From Stichopus chloronotus (lineage: Eukaryota > Echinodermata > Holothuroidea > Aspidochirotida > Stichopodidae), in NCBI GenBank assembly GCA_021234535.1, contig SFZH01000008.1, positions 22,655,091-22,719,090 on the forward strand: a stretch of 64,000 nucleotides of DNA. Reading direction: 5' to 3'. Below the pieces are notes generated by a model, which was not told the DNA's origin, did no database searches, and worked only from the letters and a program-made list of their open reading frames with translations. The stretch's first letter is position 1; each line of letters begins with the position of its first letter. Below, piece after piece: positions 61,420 through 64,000 of the stretch. A program made the translations under genes and the position numbers.

Positions 61420-63185
61420 CTCGGTATTACAAATTCAATAAAAATGAAATAAGTTTTAATTATTAAGAGGCAGTACTTTCAATAAGTGGTTAAGTAAACA
61501 AATTAGCCCATTATATTTCACAATTTAAAGACAAATACTCATCACCCCTGATAGTTTCAATCTTCCCAACCACTTACACTACATCTAGTCCCTCCCACAA
61601 CTTGTCTTAAATTCCAACACACATGTAATCAATACACTGGATCTGCTGTGTATGCTGTGTAGTATGAGCTTCTCTGTCTGCATCTTTTGAATTTGCTGTA
61701 AATCAAAGAATACTGTAACTTAGAACCAGCTGAGAATTTTGCTATCCACAAGCCATAAATATAGCTTCGGGTGACGAGTTACTGACTTCAAGCAAAAAAA
61801 AAATATTAAAAAAGATAAAAATAAAAAGAATCAAATGATTTTTGTTTTGATATTATCAGCCATCATGCTGTGTCTCTTTGTCACTTGAAATTGAAGTGTT
61901 TGACTTGTCTTCCATGGTTATTGATATATGTACCTGATAAATGTCATCGGTATTGTCACAGTGTAATAATTGTATTGACACCTTTCCACACTGTCACTAT
62001 ATTCACAACTTTTTATGTTCACCTTGCAAAATTTAGTGTATGGTATGAGATCCTCTTTAGTAGCATGCAACATGAATTAGGTTTTACCCCAATTAAATCA
62101 CTTAAGCAATATTCCATGCTAGTTACTGACTTGCTTGTATTTGTGAAACCAGAGCAAAGTATAACAATGCCATACTTCCCTTAGTGGCAGTAACACCACA
62201 GTACACTTTACGAGTTTAATGATTTTACGTAATTTATTTCTCTACAGCCTTGAATTTCAAATATTTTAGGGCTTCATTTTATTCAAGTACTCTATACAAT
62301 TTGAATAAGAACTTTCAGTAATAATAGTTATGAGGTGATTCATACAAATCACAGACAGATCACTCTATTACGATCTTCCCATTAAAATCCTAAAAACAAG
62401 GTCAAATATCTGGTGCTCACCACTGCTTAAATATACTTCTTTTGAAATTCAGGGGGAAACAAACTGCTTAATCTTACATTATCTCTGTATGGTTGTTTTT
62501 TTAAGACCTTTTAATTCCTGCTTCCTTAAAATTTTGTAAAAGAGAATACCATGTTTTGTGTCCAGTAGCAGAGTATCTATGTCAGGGTCATAGTGTCCTA
62601 TCAACTGCTTTAGTGTTATACTTAATTGGGTCAAGTCAAGTTAATGCAAGTAACTATTGAATACAATTGTAATAGCTTTGAAGTACAGAAGGTCCTGTCT
62701 GAATTATTTGAGAAAAAACAATAACCGCATTGACATGAGCGGGTGAAACATCCATGCACTGTCTATAGTAGGTATGGTACGTCACAGATCAGTTGGTGAT
62801 AGTCACTGTAATAGCTCTTTAGTCTGATTGATCTTCTGAAATTTGAAATCAATTATGGACCAAACAATTAAAAAGAAGAAGATAATGGGAAAGATACGAA
62901 GTGAAATTTAACTGAGACTTGAAGTTTATATTTATAAGGATTAAGCATTGTTTAATCCCCTAAGCCCCCATCAGATTACATACTTGCATCATATTAGAGT
63001 AGATATTACTAACTGAGCTGGTCTCTGGGGTGATTACTTAATTATAGTCATGATTTCAGTCTGGTTGGTATCCTGGGAGATTCATTTCTCTCCCTGTATG
63101 GTACTCCTTGTTGGGATCACTTAATTTGTCTCTTATCCTGATTACTTCTAGTCTAGCATAAATCAGAAATTTGAACTGGTTGGAA
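61420..63185. other. Presumed intron of the coiled-coil gene, nothing recognised
   Basis: AT-rich DNA without exon-like frames on the minus strand. The 104-codon plus-strand frame at 61870-62184 has no domain or splice context. Confidence 0.45.
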
Positions 63186-63194
63186 TGAACACTC

Positions 63195-64000
63195 TCAGAA
63201 TCAGCACCACTACGATGCAGTCATTACACTCTGATTACAAAGACTGAAATATTACAACCACTACGATGGAGTCATTACACTCTGACTACAAAGACTGAAA
63301 TATTACAACCACTACGATGCAGTCATTACACTCTGACTACAAAGACTGAAATATTACAACCACTACGATGCAGTCATTACACTCTGACTACAAAGACTGA
63401 AATATTACAACCACTACGATGCAGTCATTACACTCTGACTACAAAGACTGAAATATTACAACCACTACAACGCAGTCATTACACTCTGACTACAAAGACT
63501 GAAATATTACAACCACTACGATGCAGTCATTACACTCTGACTACAAAGACTGAAATATTACAAACACTACGACGCAGTCATTACACTCTGACTACAAAGA
63601 CTGAAATATTACAACCACTACGATGCAGTCATTATACTCTGACTACAAAGACTGAAATATTACAACCACTACGATGCAGTCATTACACTCTGACTACAAA
63701 GACTGAAATATTACAACCACTACGATGCAGTCATTACACTCTGACTACAAAGACTGAAATATTACAACCACTACGATGCAGTCATTACACTCTGACTACA
63801 AAGACTGAAATATTACAACCACTACGATGCAGTCATTACACTCTGACTACAAAGACTGAAATATTACAACCACTACGATGCAGTCATTACACTCTGACTA
63901 CAAAGACTGAAATGTTACAACCACTACGATGCAGTCATTACACTCTGACTACAAAGACTGAAATATTACAACCACTACGATGCAGTCATTACACTCTGAC
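63195..64000. repeat. 51-bp satellite-like array, runs off the window
   Basis: About sixteen copies of a 51-bp unit with CACTACGATGCAGTCATTAC, then ACTCTGACTACAAAGACTGA, then AATATTACAAC. Copies differ by only one or two bases (GATGGA, ACAACG, ACGACG, ATGTTAC). The array is cut by the window end, so its full length is unknown. Confidence 0.97.

Noticed and set aside
63195..64000. CRISPR-like regular repeat
   Set aside because: Copies are head-to-tail without unique spacers, in an intron-rich animal sequence. It is a minisatellite, as are the other arrays.

Overview
The window is animal (metazoan) nuclear DNA. It is AT-rich, its genes are split by GT-AG introns, and it is crowded with minisatellites and transposon remnants. 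The proteins are deuterostome-like. The frequent short motifs built on TACTGTA/TACAGTA and on AGGCCTAG suggest an echinoderm, perhaps a sea cucumber or sea urchin. That is an inference from sequence style and no species marker is present. I see no bacterial, viral or CRISPR content.

Four genes can be supported. (1) Minus strand, 3858-5750: a complete two-exon gene for mitochondrial ribosomal protein mL51 (MRPL51). (2) Plus strand, 9911-17728: a complete six-exon gene for the complex I subunit NDUFB5. Its probable 3' UTR contains two different minisatellites. (3) Plus strand, 23342-53728: a large gene of 13 predicted exons for a CCDC50 (Ymer)-like ubiquitin-binding coiled-coil protein. All 13 exons join in phase to give 575 codons plus stop. 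(4) Minus strand, 59021-61419 and continuing beyond the window: the last two coding exons of a coiled-coil protein I could not name.

The DNA between and inside these genes is mostly repeats. Mobile elements include a 5'-truncated CR1/L2-like LINE (about 6370-7556), a short TTAA-flanked MITE (8058-8423) with two relatives, a possible solo LTR (about 20626-21904), a foldback-like inverted repeat (about 37485-38655), and a 3.46-kb element with 49-bp terminal inverted repeats (47680-51135). That last element starts three bases after a CCDC50 splice donor. More than fifteen minisatellite arrays are visible, with units of about 20 to 145 bp. One of 24 bp lies in frame inside a CCDC50 coding exon, and a homogeneous 51-bp array runs off the right end of the window.

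Two of the genes serve mitochondria (ribosome and respiratory complex I) and one is a predicted ubiquitin-binding signalling adaptor. Nothing shows that they act together. The points of most biological interest are the two-exon duplication that multiplied ubiquitin-binding-like motifs in CCDC50, the coding minisatellite next to it, the transposon at the splice donor, and the foldback element. I did not find a wholly new multi-gene system here.
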